Source: Spirochaetota bacterium (GTDB lineage: Bacteria; Spirochaetota; Spirochaetia; Treponematales; Treponemataceae). Taken from it: a stretch of 64,000 bases of DNA. Of this stretch, positions 14,524 through 21,386 are shown in pieces. The translations under genes were made by a program, and so were the position numbers. The first letter of the stretch is position 1, and each line of letters begins with the position of its first letter. Where the stretch lies: positions 1 to 64,000 of the forward strand of contig JAEXRH010000015.1 in the NCBI GenBank assembly GCA_023438065.1, given 5' to 3'. A model generated the notes under the pieces. That model did not search any database, was not told the DNA's origin, and saw only the letters and a list, made by a program, of their open reading frames with translations.

Positions 14524-17213
14524 CAGCTCGACCCCGCCACGCCGGCCTTCGAATCGTCTGAGCGTGCCGGGTCTGCGCCGTCCGACGGCTTGGAAGCGCG
14601 TTTCCGTTTCGGGCGCGCCTTCGAGTCCGTCGCGCCCGGCTCGTCAGGCCTTGGGTCCCGCTCGTTCCCGGGAACCGCGAACACCCTGATGCCGTCGTTC
14701 GAGGCGGGGTCGACCGCGCAGCGGGCAAGCCCTCCCGAGGAAAGCTCGCCGAAGAGAACCATGTCGACGAGCGGGGTCGTCACGAGATCCTCGATCACGC
14801 GCGCGGCGTTGCGGGCGCCGAATTCCGGGGAGTAACCCTTTTCCGCGAGGAGCGAGACAGCCTCGTCCGAGACCTCGAGCGAGACGCCCTTGTCGGCGAG
14901 TCTTGACCGAACCGCGTCGAGCTCCTTCCGCGCGATCGATTCCATGATCTCCTTCGAGAGGTGCCCGAAGCGGACGACCGCGTCGAGCCGGTTCCGGAAC
15001 TCCGGCGTAAAGGTCTTCTCGACCGCCTCCGAGACGGCTTCCTCGGACACCTCGCGGAGCCCGAACCCGATCATGGGCTTCCCGATCTCGCGGGCGCCCG
15101 CGTTGCTCGTCATGATGAGGATGACGTTCCGGAAATCGGCCTTGCGGCCCTGATTGTCCGTCAACGTCGCGTAATCCATGATCTGGAGAAGGATGTTGAA
15201 GATGTCCGAATGCGCCTTCTCGATCTCGTCGAGGAGGACCACCGCGTGCGGCTGCTTGCGCACCGCGTCGGTAAGGAGTCCTCCCTCCTCGAAGCCGACG
15301 TAGCCGGGAGGCGAGCCGATGAGGCGCGAGACGGTATGCTTTTCCTGGTATTCGCTCATGTCGAAGCGGTGCATCGCGATCCCGAGCACCTCGGCGAGCT
15401 TGCGCGCGAGCTCGGTCTTGCCGACGCCGGTCGGTCCGACGAAGAGGAAATTCGCGACGGGCTTGCCGGGCGCGCGGAAGCCCGCGCGCGAGCGTTTGAC
15501 GGCCTTCACGACCGCCATTACGGCCTCTTCCTGGCCGAATATGGAGCGGGACAGTACCGGCTCGAGCTCGCGCAGGCGGTCGGTCTCGCCGGTGGAGACC
15601 GAGCGTTCGGGGATGCGCGCGATCTTCGCGACGACGGTCTCGATGAGCGCGCGGTCGATGACCGGTATCGCGTCGAGGATGCCCGGCCGATGCGGCTTCC
15701 CCTGCGCGTCGCCGTCCTCGGGCGTCGCCGTTTCGGAGCGCGCGCCCGATTGCGCGACTTCCGCGTGCGCGTGCGGCGCGGGAAGGTCTCCCGCGGAGAG
15801 AATCCTCGGCACCGGTACGCCGGCCGCGATGCGCGCCCGGGCGCCCGCCTCGTCGATGATGTCGATGGCCTTGTCGGGGAGGCGCCGCTCGGTGATGAAC
15901 TGGGCGGAAAGTCGGACCGCCTGCTCGATCGCCTCGTCGGTATAGGTGACGCCGTGGAATTCCTCGTAGCGTTTCTTGAGCCCGCGGAGGATAGCGATCG
16001 TGTCTTCCTCGGTAGGCTCGGATATGTCGATCTTCTGGAAACGCCGCGACAGGGCGTGATCCTTCTCGAAATGCTTGTTGTACTCGTCGTAGGTGGTCGA
16101 GCCGATGCAGCGGATCTTCCCCGAGGTGAGGACCGGCTTCATGAGGTTCGACGCGTCGAGCGTGCCGCCGCCGGTGGAACCCGCGCCGATGAGGGTGTGG
16201 ATCTCGTCTATGAAGAGGATGACCTTCTCCTTCCTGAGGAGGTCGTCCATGACGCGCTTCACCCGCTCCTCGAAATCGCCGCGGAATTTCGTTCCCGCGA
16301 CGAGGGATCCCATGTCGAGGCTGTAGATCTCGTAACCCCACAAAAGGGGCGGAACCTGCCGCGCGACGATGCGCTGGGCGAGGCCCTCGGTGATCGCGGT
16401 CTTTCCGACGCCTGCGTCGCCGACGTGGATCGGGTTGTTTTTCATCCGCCGGCACAGGACCTGCACCGTCCGCTCGAGCTCTTCCTCGCGCCCGATAAGG
16501 GGCTCGAGCTTGCCCGCGCGCGCGAGCGCGGTGAGCTCGACGGTGTAGCGCTCGAGAATGGATCGTTTCTGCTGGCGCTGTCGTCCCCCGCCCGACTCGT
16601 CCGCGTCGGGAAACTCCGTACCCTCGGGAGACTCGCCCGCCTCGCCTGCCTCGGATTCCCCGCTCATGGGGGGCATATCGCGGGGTATACCCCTGATTCC
16701 GGCTGAATCGGGGGTATCCGAAAGATCCGCGTCCTCGTCCGCGGTCCCCCCGCCACGAGGACTGCGGGTCTCCGGGTCGTCGGCCCCGATCCCGCCGTGG
16801 CTTATCACCTCCAGGAGGACGAGACGGTCAAGTCCGCCGCGGCGCATGTAGTAAGAGCAGTAGTTCTTGTTCTCGTCGATGAGGCTGACGAGGATATCCG
16901 AGATCTCGAGCACCGGCTTTTCGGCGTTCTCGCAATGGAGCACCGCGCGCTGGAAGACGTTCTGGAACCCGACGGTCTGGAGCGGCTCGCGCCCGGTGAG
17001 GACCGGCATGTTCTTCCGGAGATACTCGTCCACGCTGTCGTGGATGTAGGCGATGTCCGCGCCGCACAGGGACAGAACCTTGAGCGCGGGAGGATGATCC
17101 ATGACCGCGAGAAGGATGTGCTCGGGGGTTACGTACTCGTGTCCGCGCGTCCGCGCGTCCTGCCATGCCTGGTCCAGGACCTTCTGGACGACGGTGCTGA
17201 TCTTTATCTTCAA
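14523..17213 (-). CDS. clpA: ATP-dependent Clp protease ATP-binding subunit ClpA
   Basis: 896 aa; Hsp100 unfoldase that feeds substrates to ClpP. N-domain (1-140), an acidic Gly/Ser/Glu-rich linker (about 143-215, longer than usual), AAA module D1 with Walker A GDAGVGKTA (Lys271) and Walker B ILFIDEIHTL, a further low-complexity insert in D1, then D2 with GPTGVGKTE and VVLLDEIEKAH. The tripeptide IGF in PMIGFGL is the ClpP-docking loop. A charged, Lys/Ser/Pro-rich tail of about 50 residues follows the D2 small domain. The start is TTG at 17213, overlapping the clpS stop (TTGA), with GGAG 7 nt upstream; an in-frame extension would lie inside clpS. Confidence 0.95.
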   Translation of the reverse strand: MKIKISTVVQKVLDQAWQDARTRGHEYVTPEHILLAVMDHPPALKVLSLCGADIAYIHDSVDEYLRKNMPVLTGREPLQTVGFQNVFQRAVLHCENAEKPVLEISDILVSLIDENKNYCSYYMRRGGLDRLVLLEVISHGGIGADDPETRSPRGGGTADEDADLSDTPDSAGIRGIPRDMPPMSGESEAGEAGESPEGTEFPDADESGGGRQRQQKRSILERYTVELTALARAGKLEPLIGREEELERTVQVLCRRMKNNPIHVGDAGVGKTAITEGLAQRIVARQVPPLLWGYEIYSLDMGSLVAGTKFRGDFEERVKRVMDDLLRKEKVILFIDEIHTLIGAGSTGGGTLDASNLMKPVLTSGKIRCIGSTTYDEYNKHFEKDHALSRRFQKIDISEPTEEDTIAILRGLKKRYEEFHGVTYTDEAIEQAVRLSAQFITERRLPDKAIDIIDEAGARARIAAGVPVPRILSAGDLPAPHAHAEVAQSGARSETATPEDGDAQGKPHRPGILDAIPVIDRALIETVVAKIARIPERSVSTGETDRLRELEPVLSRSIFGQEEAVMAVVKAVKRSRAGFRAPGKPVANFLFVGPTGVGKTELARKLAEVLGIAMHRFDMSEYQEKHTVSRLIGSPPGYVGFEEGGLLTDAVRKQPHAVVLLDEIEKAHSDIFNILLQIMDYATLTDNQGRKADFRNVILIMTSNAGAREIGKPMIGFGLREVSEEAVSEAVEKTFTPEFRNRLDAVVRFGHLSKEIMESIARKELDAVRSRLADKGVSLEVSDEAVSLLAEKGYSPEFGARNAARVIEDLVTTPLVDMVLFGELSSGGLARCAVDPASNDGIRVFAVPGNERDPRPDEPGATDSKARPKRKRASKPSDGADPARSDDSKAGVAGSS

Positions 17214-17515
17214 CTTTGCTCCATCACGCAGCGAAGAGGGAACCCGTTCTGGCGGGCGACCTCGTGAACCTGCAGGCAACGGGTCGCCGCGATGTCATAG
17301 GTATACGACCCCACGACCCCGCGACCCTTCTTGTGGACGTCTTCCATGATCGCGTAAGCGTCCTCCTGCTTCTTGTGAAAAACCGCCATCAGAACCGCGA
17401 TGACGAAATCCTTGGTGGTAAAGTCGTCGTTGAGCAAAAGAACCCGGTACTGCATCGGTTCCTGCAGCTCCTCGGAGAGACCGGTCTCGCTCACGATCTT
17501 GCGTTCGAATTCCAT
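17210..17515 (-). CDS. clpS: ClpS, N-recognin adaptor for ClpA
   Basis: 101 aa. Binds N-terminal Leu/Phe/Trp/Tyr of substrates and delivers them to the ClpA N-domain. The binding-pocket motif LLLNDDFTTKDFVIAVL (residues 25-41) matches the family consensus NDD-T-(M/D)-FV, and the later His-x-x-G-x-G-x-x-G segment is present (HKKGRGVVG). First gene of the clpS-clpA-aat operon; its TGA overlaps the clpA TTG. Upstream GGAG is 14 nt from the ATG at 17515, so initiation there is not textbook. Confidence 0.95.
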   Translation of the reverse strand: MEFERKIVSETGLSEELQEPMQYRVLLLNDDFTTKDFVIAVLMAVFHKKQEDAYAIMEDVHKKGRGVVGSYTYDIAATRCLQVHEVARQNGFPLRCVMEQS

Positions 17516-17564
17516 ACACCATAAAAATACTCCAAAAGACGCGCGGAAACAACAGTTGCGACGC

Positions 17565-17593
17565 TTGAAAACCGAAGGTTTTCCGGGCATTAT
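17565..17593 (+). promoter_or_regulatory. Promoter abutting the xth start codon (leaderless type)
   Basis: -35 TTGAAA (17565-17570), 17-nt spacer, -10 CATTAT (17588-17593), 7 nt before the ATG at 17601. It supports 17601 rather than the ATG at 17592, which lies inside the -10. Confidence 0.5.
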
Positions 17594-17600
17594 GAATCCC

Positions 17601-18374
17601 ATGAAAACGATCGTTTCCTGGAACGTAAACGGTATCCGCGCGGCGGAGAAAAAGGGCTTTCTCGACTGGCTTTCCGCCGAATCGCCCGACGTGCTCTGCC
17701 TGCAGGAAACCAAGGCCCACAAGGGACAGGTGACCCCTGAGCTCGCCGAACCCGTCCTCGCGTCGGGAAGCTGGAAATCCTGGTGGAGCTCCGCCAAGAA
17801 GGCGGGATACTCGGGAACCGCGATCTATTCGAAGACGGAACCGCTCGACGTCAGAACCTCCGGCTACCCCGAATTCGATGACGAGGGCCGGGTCGTGATC
17901 GCCGAATACCCGGAAGCGGCCGTCATCTCGGCCTATTTCCCCAACTCGCAGGAGGCGGGGGCCCGCCTCGGCTACAAGCTCGAGTTTTGCGCCGCGATGC
18001 TCGAGACCTGCGACAAGCTCGTCGCGCAGGGCAAGAACGTCATCCTTTGCGGCGACTACAATATCGCCCATAAACCCATCGACCTCGCGAACCCGAAATC
18101 GAACGAGGGTAATCCCGGCTACCTTCCCGAGGAACGCGCGTGGATGGATCGCTTCATCGGCGCGGGCTACGTGGACACCTTCCGCGCCTTCTGCCCGGAC
18201 CCCGCCCAATACACCTGGTGGAGCTACCGCTTCCACGCCCGCGAGAAGAACATCGGCTGGCGGATCGACTACCAGTGCGTCAATCCCGCCTTCATGCCCA
18301 AGGTCGAATCCTCGGTCATCCTCAAGGATATCGCCGGAAGCGACCACTGCCCGATCAGGCTCACCCTCAGGTAA
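17601..18374 (+). CDS. xth: Exodeoxyribonuclease III (AP endonuclease, ExoA/XthA type)
   Basis: 257 aa, standard length for the exonuclease III family, which acts in base-excision repair at abasic sites and on 3' blocks. Conserved blocks are NVNGIRA (8-14), LQETKA with the metal-binding Glu, CGDYNIAHKPID with the Asp/Asn pair, and the C-terminal RIDY and SDHCPI with the catalytic Asp-His. The rhomboid gene starts 5 nt after its stop, so the two share a transcript. Confidence 0.96.
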   Translation: MKTIVSWNVNGIRAAEKKGFLDWLSAESPDVLCLQETKAHKGQVTPELAEPVLASGSWKSWWSSAKKAGYSGTAIYSKTEPLDVRTSGYPEFDDEGRVVIAEYPEAAVISAYFPNSQEAGARLGYKLEFCAAMLETCDKLVAQGKNVILCGDYNIAHKPIDLANPKSNEGNPGYLPEERAWMDRFIGAGYVDTFRAFCPDPAQYTWWSYRFHAREKNIGWRIDYQCVNPAFMPKVESSVILKDIAGSDHCPIRLTLR

Positions 18375-18379
18375 CGACG

Positions 18380-19174
18380 ATGAAAATCAAGTACAACGCC
18401 CCGACGACCCTCACCTTCGCCTTTTTCTGCACCCTCGTGGTCGCGCTCGACCAGTCGCTCTTCCACGGCCTCACCCGGGCGTTTTTCACGGTCCCGTCGT
18501 CGGCAGCCTTCGACCTCTCGAACGCGCTCAACTACATGCGGCTCTTTACCCACATCGCGGGCCACGCGGACTGGAACCACCTGCTCAGCAACATGGCGTA
18601 CGTGCTCCTCCTCGGTCCCATGCTCGAGGAAACCTACGGAAGCCTGACGATGTTCCTGATGATCGTCGTCACCGGCTTCGTCACCGGCGTCCTCAACGCC
18701 TGCTTCTTCCCGAATCCCCTCCTCGGCGCCTCGGGCGTCGTGTTCATGATGATTCTTCTCGCCTCCTTCACCAACCACGGGAAGGACGACGTGCCCCTGA
18801 CCTTCATCCTCATCGTGATGCTCTATCTCGGGCGCGAGATCATCCAGGCCTTCAAGGGCGACGACATCTCGCAGTTCGCCCACCTCGCCGGAGGCCTGTG
18901 CGGAAGCCTTTTCGGCTTCTTCCAGCCCTCGCGCCCCGCGCGCAAACGGTCTGCCGGGACCGCCCTCCCGCCGACGAAGATTACCGTCAAGGGAAAGCCC
19001 GCGACGCAGGCCAGGGCGGGCGCGAGGAAAACGGGAGCGAAGGCCGCTTCGTCCGCGCGACAGGCGAGCGAGGACACGACCATAATCGACCGCGCGACGA
19101 GAAAGACCGCTACCGCAAAAAAGGCCCCGAGCCCGGGTACCCGCGGCGGGTCGGACAGTCGACGGAAAACCTGA
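18380..19174 (+). CDS. Rhomboid family intramembrane serine protease
   Basis: 264-aa polytopic membrane protein with about six transmembrane helices between residues 10 and 180. It has the rhomboid signatures: HADWNHLLSNM (residues 62-72, loop/TM2 HxxxN), the catalytic Ser118 in GASG and the catalytic His168 in AHLAGG. After TM6 there is a strongly basic, Lys/Ala/Thr-rich cytoplasmic tail (about 185-264) of low complexity. Translation probably starts at 18380, 5 nt past the xth stop; there is no independent promoter. The substrate is unknown. Confidence 0.88.
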   Translation: MKIKYNAPTTLTFAFFCTLVVALDQSLFHGLTRAFFTVPSSAAFDLSNALNYMRLFTHIAGHADWNHLLSNMAYVLLLGPMLEETYGSLTMFLMIVVTGFVTGVLNACFFPNPLLGASGVVFMMILLASFTNHGKDDVPLTFILIVMLYLGREIIQAFKGDDISQFAHLAGGLCGSLFGFFQPSRPARKRSAGTALPPTKITVKGKPATQARAGARKTGAKAASSARQASEDTTIIDRATRKTATAKKAPSPGTRGGSDSRRKT

Positions 19175-19191
19175 GGGCTTCCCTCGAGCGA

Positions 19192-19220
19192 TTGAAGACC
19201 TTCCCCCGTTCTGCTATAGT
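19192..19220 (+). promoter_or_regulatory. prfA promoter abutting the start codon (leaderless type)
   Basis: -35 TTGAAG (19192-19197), 17-nt spacer, -10 TATAGT (19215-19220). Exactly 6 nt (CTCCCC) separate it from the ATG at 19227 and no Shine-Dalgarno exists, so the mRNA is predicted to begin at the start codon. Confidence 0.65.
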
Positions 19221-19226
19221 CTCCCC

Positions 19227-20297
19227 ATGCTCGACAGACTTGAACGACTCAAAGCCCGCTTCACCGAGGTGGAGACCGATATACAGAACCCCGACCTGAT
19301 TCGCGACGCCGCGCGCTACAAGGAAACGATGCGCGAGCACGCGTACCTTTCCCGCCTCATGGAAGAGTACCGGCATTACCGCGAGACCGAGAAGGGGATA
19401 GCCGACGCGAAGGAACTCGTCAGGGAGGCCGACGACGCCGAGATGCGCGAGATGGCGAAGGAGGAGCTCAAGGAGCTCGAGGCGAAGCTCGCCGCGAGCG
19501 AGGCGGCGCTCAAGGTCCTCCTCATTCCGCCCGATCCCCTCGAGGAAAAGAACATCATCATGGAGATCCGCGGCGGCACTGGCGGCGAGGAAGCGGCCCT
19601 TTTCGCGGCCGACCTCTTCCGCATGTACGCGCGGTACGCCGAATCCAAGGGATGGAAGTACGAGGTCATGTCCTCGAACGAGACCGAACTCGGCGGCTAC
19701 AAGGAAATCACCTTCTCGATATCCGGAAAGTACGTGTACGGCAGCCTCCGCTACGAGTCGGGCGTCCACCGCGTCCAGCGCGTCCCCGAGACCGAGGCCT
19801 CGGGCCGCATCCAGACGAGCGCGGCGACCGTAGCGGTGCTCCCCGAGGCCGAGGAAACCGAGATCGAGATCAGGCCGCAGGACCTCCGCATCGACGTCAT
19901 GCGCGCGGGCGGACCCGGCGGCCAGTGCGTCAACACGACCGATTCCGCCGTCCGCCTCACCCACATCCCGACGGGCATCGTCGTCATCCAGCAGGACGAA
20001 AAAAGCCAGATCAAGAACAAGGCGAAGGCGATGCGCGTCCTCAGGACCCGCCTCTTCGAGCTCGAGGAGAACAAGAAGAACGCCGAGCGCGCCGCGAACC
20101 GGAAAAGCCAGGTCGGCTCGGGCGACCGCTCGGAACGCATCCGCACCTACAACTTCCCCCAAAACCGTCTCACCGACCACCGCATCAACCTCACCCTCTA
20201 CAAGCTCGACGCGGTAATGCAGGGCGACCTCACCGAACTCGTCGAGGCGCTCGCGATCGCGGCGCGAGAGGAGCAACTCAAGGCGCAGGAAGACTAA
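19227..20297 (+). CDS. prfA: Peptide chain release factor 1
   Basis: 356 aa. Recognises UAA/UAG stop codons and triggers peptide release. The catalytic GGQ is at 231-233 in RAGGPGGQCVNTTDSAVR; codon-recognition tripeptide region is PET at 187-189 (VPETEASGRIQTSA), as in other RF1 proteins. Length and the N-terminal helical domain fit RF1, and the RF2 tripeptide SPF is absent. Stop is TAA at 20295-20297. Followed by a partial duplication of its own 3' end and by prmC, whose product methylates Gln233. Confidence 0.97.
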   Translation: MLDRLERLKARFTEVETDIQNPDLIRDAARYKETMREHAYLSRLMEEYRHYRETEKGIADAKELVREADDAEMREMAKEELKELEAKLAASEAALKVLLIPPDPLEEKNIIMEIRGGTGGEEAALFAADLFRMYARYAESKGWKYEVMSSNETELGGYKEITFSISGKYVYGSLRYESGVHRVQRVPETEASGRIQTSAATVAVLPEAEETEIEIRPQDLRIDVMRAGGPGGQCVNTTDSAVRLTHIPTGIVVIQQDEKSQIKNKAKAMRVLRTRLFELEENKKNAERAANRKSQVGSGDRSERIRTYNFPQNRLTDHRINLTLYKLDAVMQGDLTELVEALAIAAREEQLKAQED

Positions 20298-20368
20298 GCT
20301 CCCGGGAAACCGGCACGTCGTGCTCGCGCTTCGGCGCGAGAGGAGCAACTCAAGGCGCAGGAAGACTA
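20260..20368 (+). repeat. 37-bp direct repeat: echo of the prfA 3' end
   Basis: Bases 20260-20296 (the last codons of prfA up to its stop) are repeated exactly at 20332-20368, 72 bp downstream. The offset is 24 codons, so the second copy is in frame and ends with its own TAG where prfA has TAA. It lies between prfA and the prmC promoter. Confidence 0.9.
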
Positions 20369-20382
20369 GAACCGCCTTTTCG

Positions 20383-20411
20383 TTGGCACGATCGGAGAAA
20401 CCTGCTAGGAT
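20383..20411 (+). promoter_or_regulatory. prmC promoter abutting the start codon (leaderless type)
   Basis: -35 TTGGCA (20383-20388), 17-nt spacer, -10 TAGGAT (20406-20411), 6 nt before the ATG at 20418. The AGGAT inside the -10 could instead act as a Shine-Dalgarno on a readthrough transcript from prfA. Confidence 0.5.
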
Positions 20412-20417
20412 TTCCTC

Positions 20418-21386
20418 ATGACCGCACACGAGGCCAGGAAAATCGCCGCGGAATACCTTTCCGATCCCCGCTCCCCGACGCACGGCGCGCTTTTCGCGCC
20501 CTGGGCCGCCGAGGCGCTCGCCGCGCGGATTGCGCGCGGGGACAATCCCGTCTGCGGGACAATACCCTCCCCGACCCCCCTCCTCGACGCCGAGGTCATC
20601 CTCGCCGCCATCCTCGGCCTCTCGCGATCAAGTCTCGCGGCGCACCCGGAAACGCCGATGAAAGGCCGCGCGAAAGACTATTTCCGGGCGGTCGCGCTCC
20701 GCGCGACGGGCTATCCCGTGGCCTACGTCACGGGAATCAAGGAATTCTGGGGACTTCCCTTCGCGGTCACCCCGGCCGTCCTCGTCCCGAAACCCGACAC
20801 CGAAACCCTCGTCGCCCTCGCGGAGGAGCGGATCCGCTCTCTCGTTGGAGAGACCGCCGGGCGCCCGATTTCCGTTCTCGACGTCTGCACCGGCTCGGGC
20901 TGCGTCGCGGTCTCGCTCAAGCATGATTTCCCGGCTCTCGAGGTCGCCGCGACCGATATCTCGCACGCCGCCCTTGAAATCGCGCGAAGGAACGCCGTCA
21001 CGCTGCTTCCCGCGGGAGCAACCTCGCCGATCGCCTTCTTTGAAGGCGATCTCCGCGAGGGCCTTCCACAAAACCCGGACGGCTGGGACCTCATCGTCTC
21101 GAACCCTCCCTACGTACCGGACCCGGTCGCCGGCGAACTACTCGCGGACGGCCGGGGAGAGCCCTTACTCGCGCTCGCGGGAGGCGCCGACGGACTCGAC
21201 CTTGTGAGGCTTCTCGCGCGCGTCGCGCGGGAGTCGCTCCGGGCAGGGGGTATTCTCCTTGTCGAGACGGGAGAGTATAATGCCCAAGAGGCTGCCACCT
21301 CGTTCCGCGCCGAGGGATTCGCGCGCGTGACGGTACATCGGGACCTTGAGGGTCAGGACAGAGTCGTTGAGGGAATAGCGCTATGA
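20418..21386 (+). CDS. prmC: Peptide chain release factor N5-glutamine methyltransferase
   Basis: 322 aa. SAM-dependent methylation of the GGQ glutamine in RF1/RF2. SAM motif I VLDVCTGSGCVA (153-164), catalytic NPPY at 229-232, and a PKPDTE segment (124-129) corresponding to the family's PRPDTE. An N-terminal helical domain of about 115 residues is present as usual. The gene follows prfA, its substrate, and its stop overlaps the start of the rel gene (ATGA). Somewhat longer than E. coli PrmC (277 aa) because of the N-terminus. Confidence 0.96.
   Translation: MTAHEARKIAAEYLSDPRSPTHGALFAPWAAEALAARIARGDNPVCGTIPSPTPLLDAEVILAAILGLSRSSLAAHPETPMKGRAKDYFRAVALRATGYPVAYVTGIKEFWGLPFAVTPAVLVPKPDTETLVALAEERIRSLVGETAGRPISVLDVCTGSGCVAVSLKHDFPALEVAATDISHAALEIARRNAVTLLPAGATSPIAFFEGDLREGLPQNPDGWDLIVSNPPYVPDPVAGELLADGRGEPLLALAGGADGLDLVRLLARVARESLRAGGILLVETGEYNAQEAATSFRAEGFARVTVHRDLEGQDRVVEGIAL

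Noticed and set aside
19227..20297. Assignment of this gene as release factor 2
   Set aside because: The SPF tripeptide and programmed frameshift of RF2 are absent; PET and length fit RF1.
19652..20926. 424-codon frame overlapping prfA and prmC
   Set aside because: Arg/Pro-rich shadow frame; both real genes are clear.
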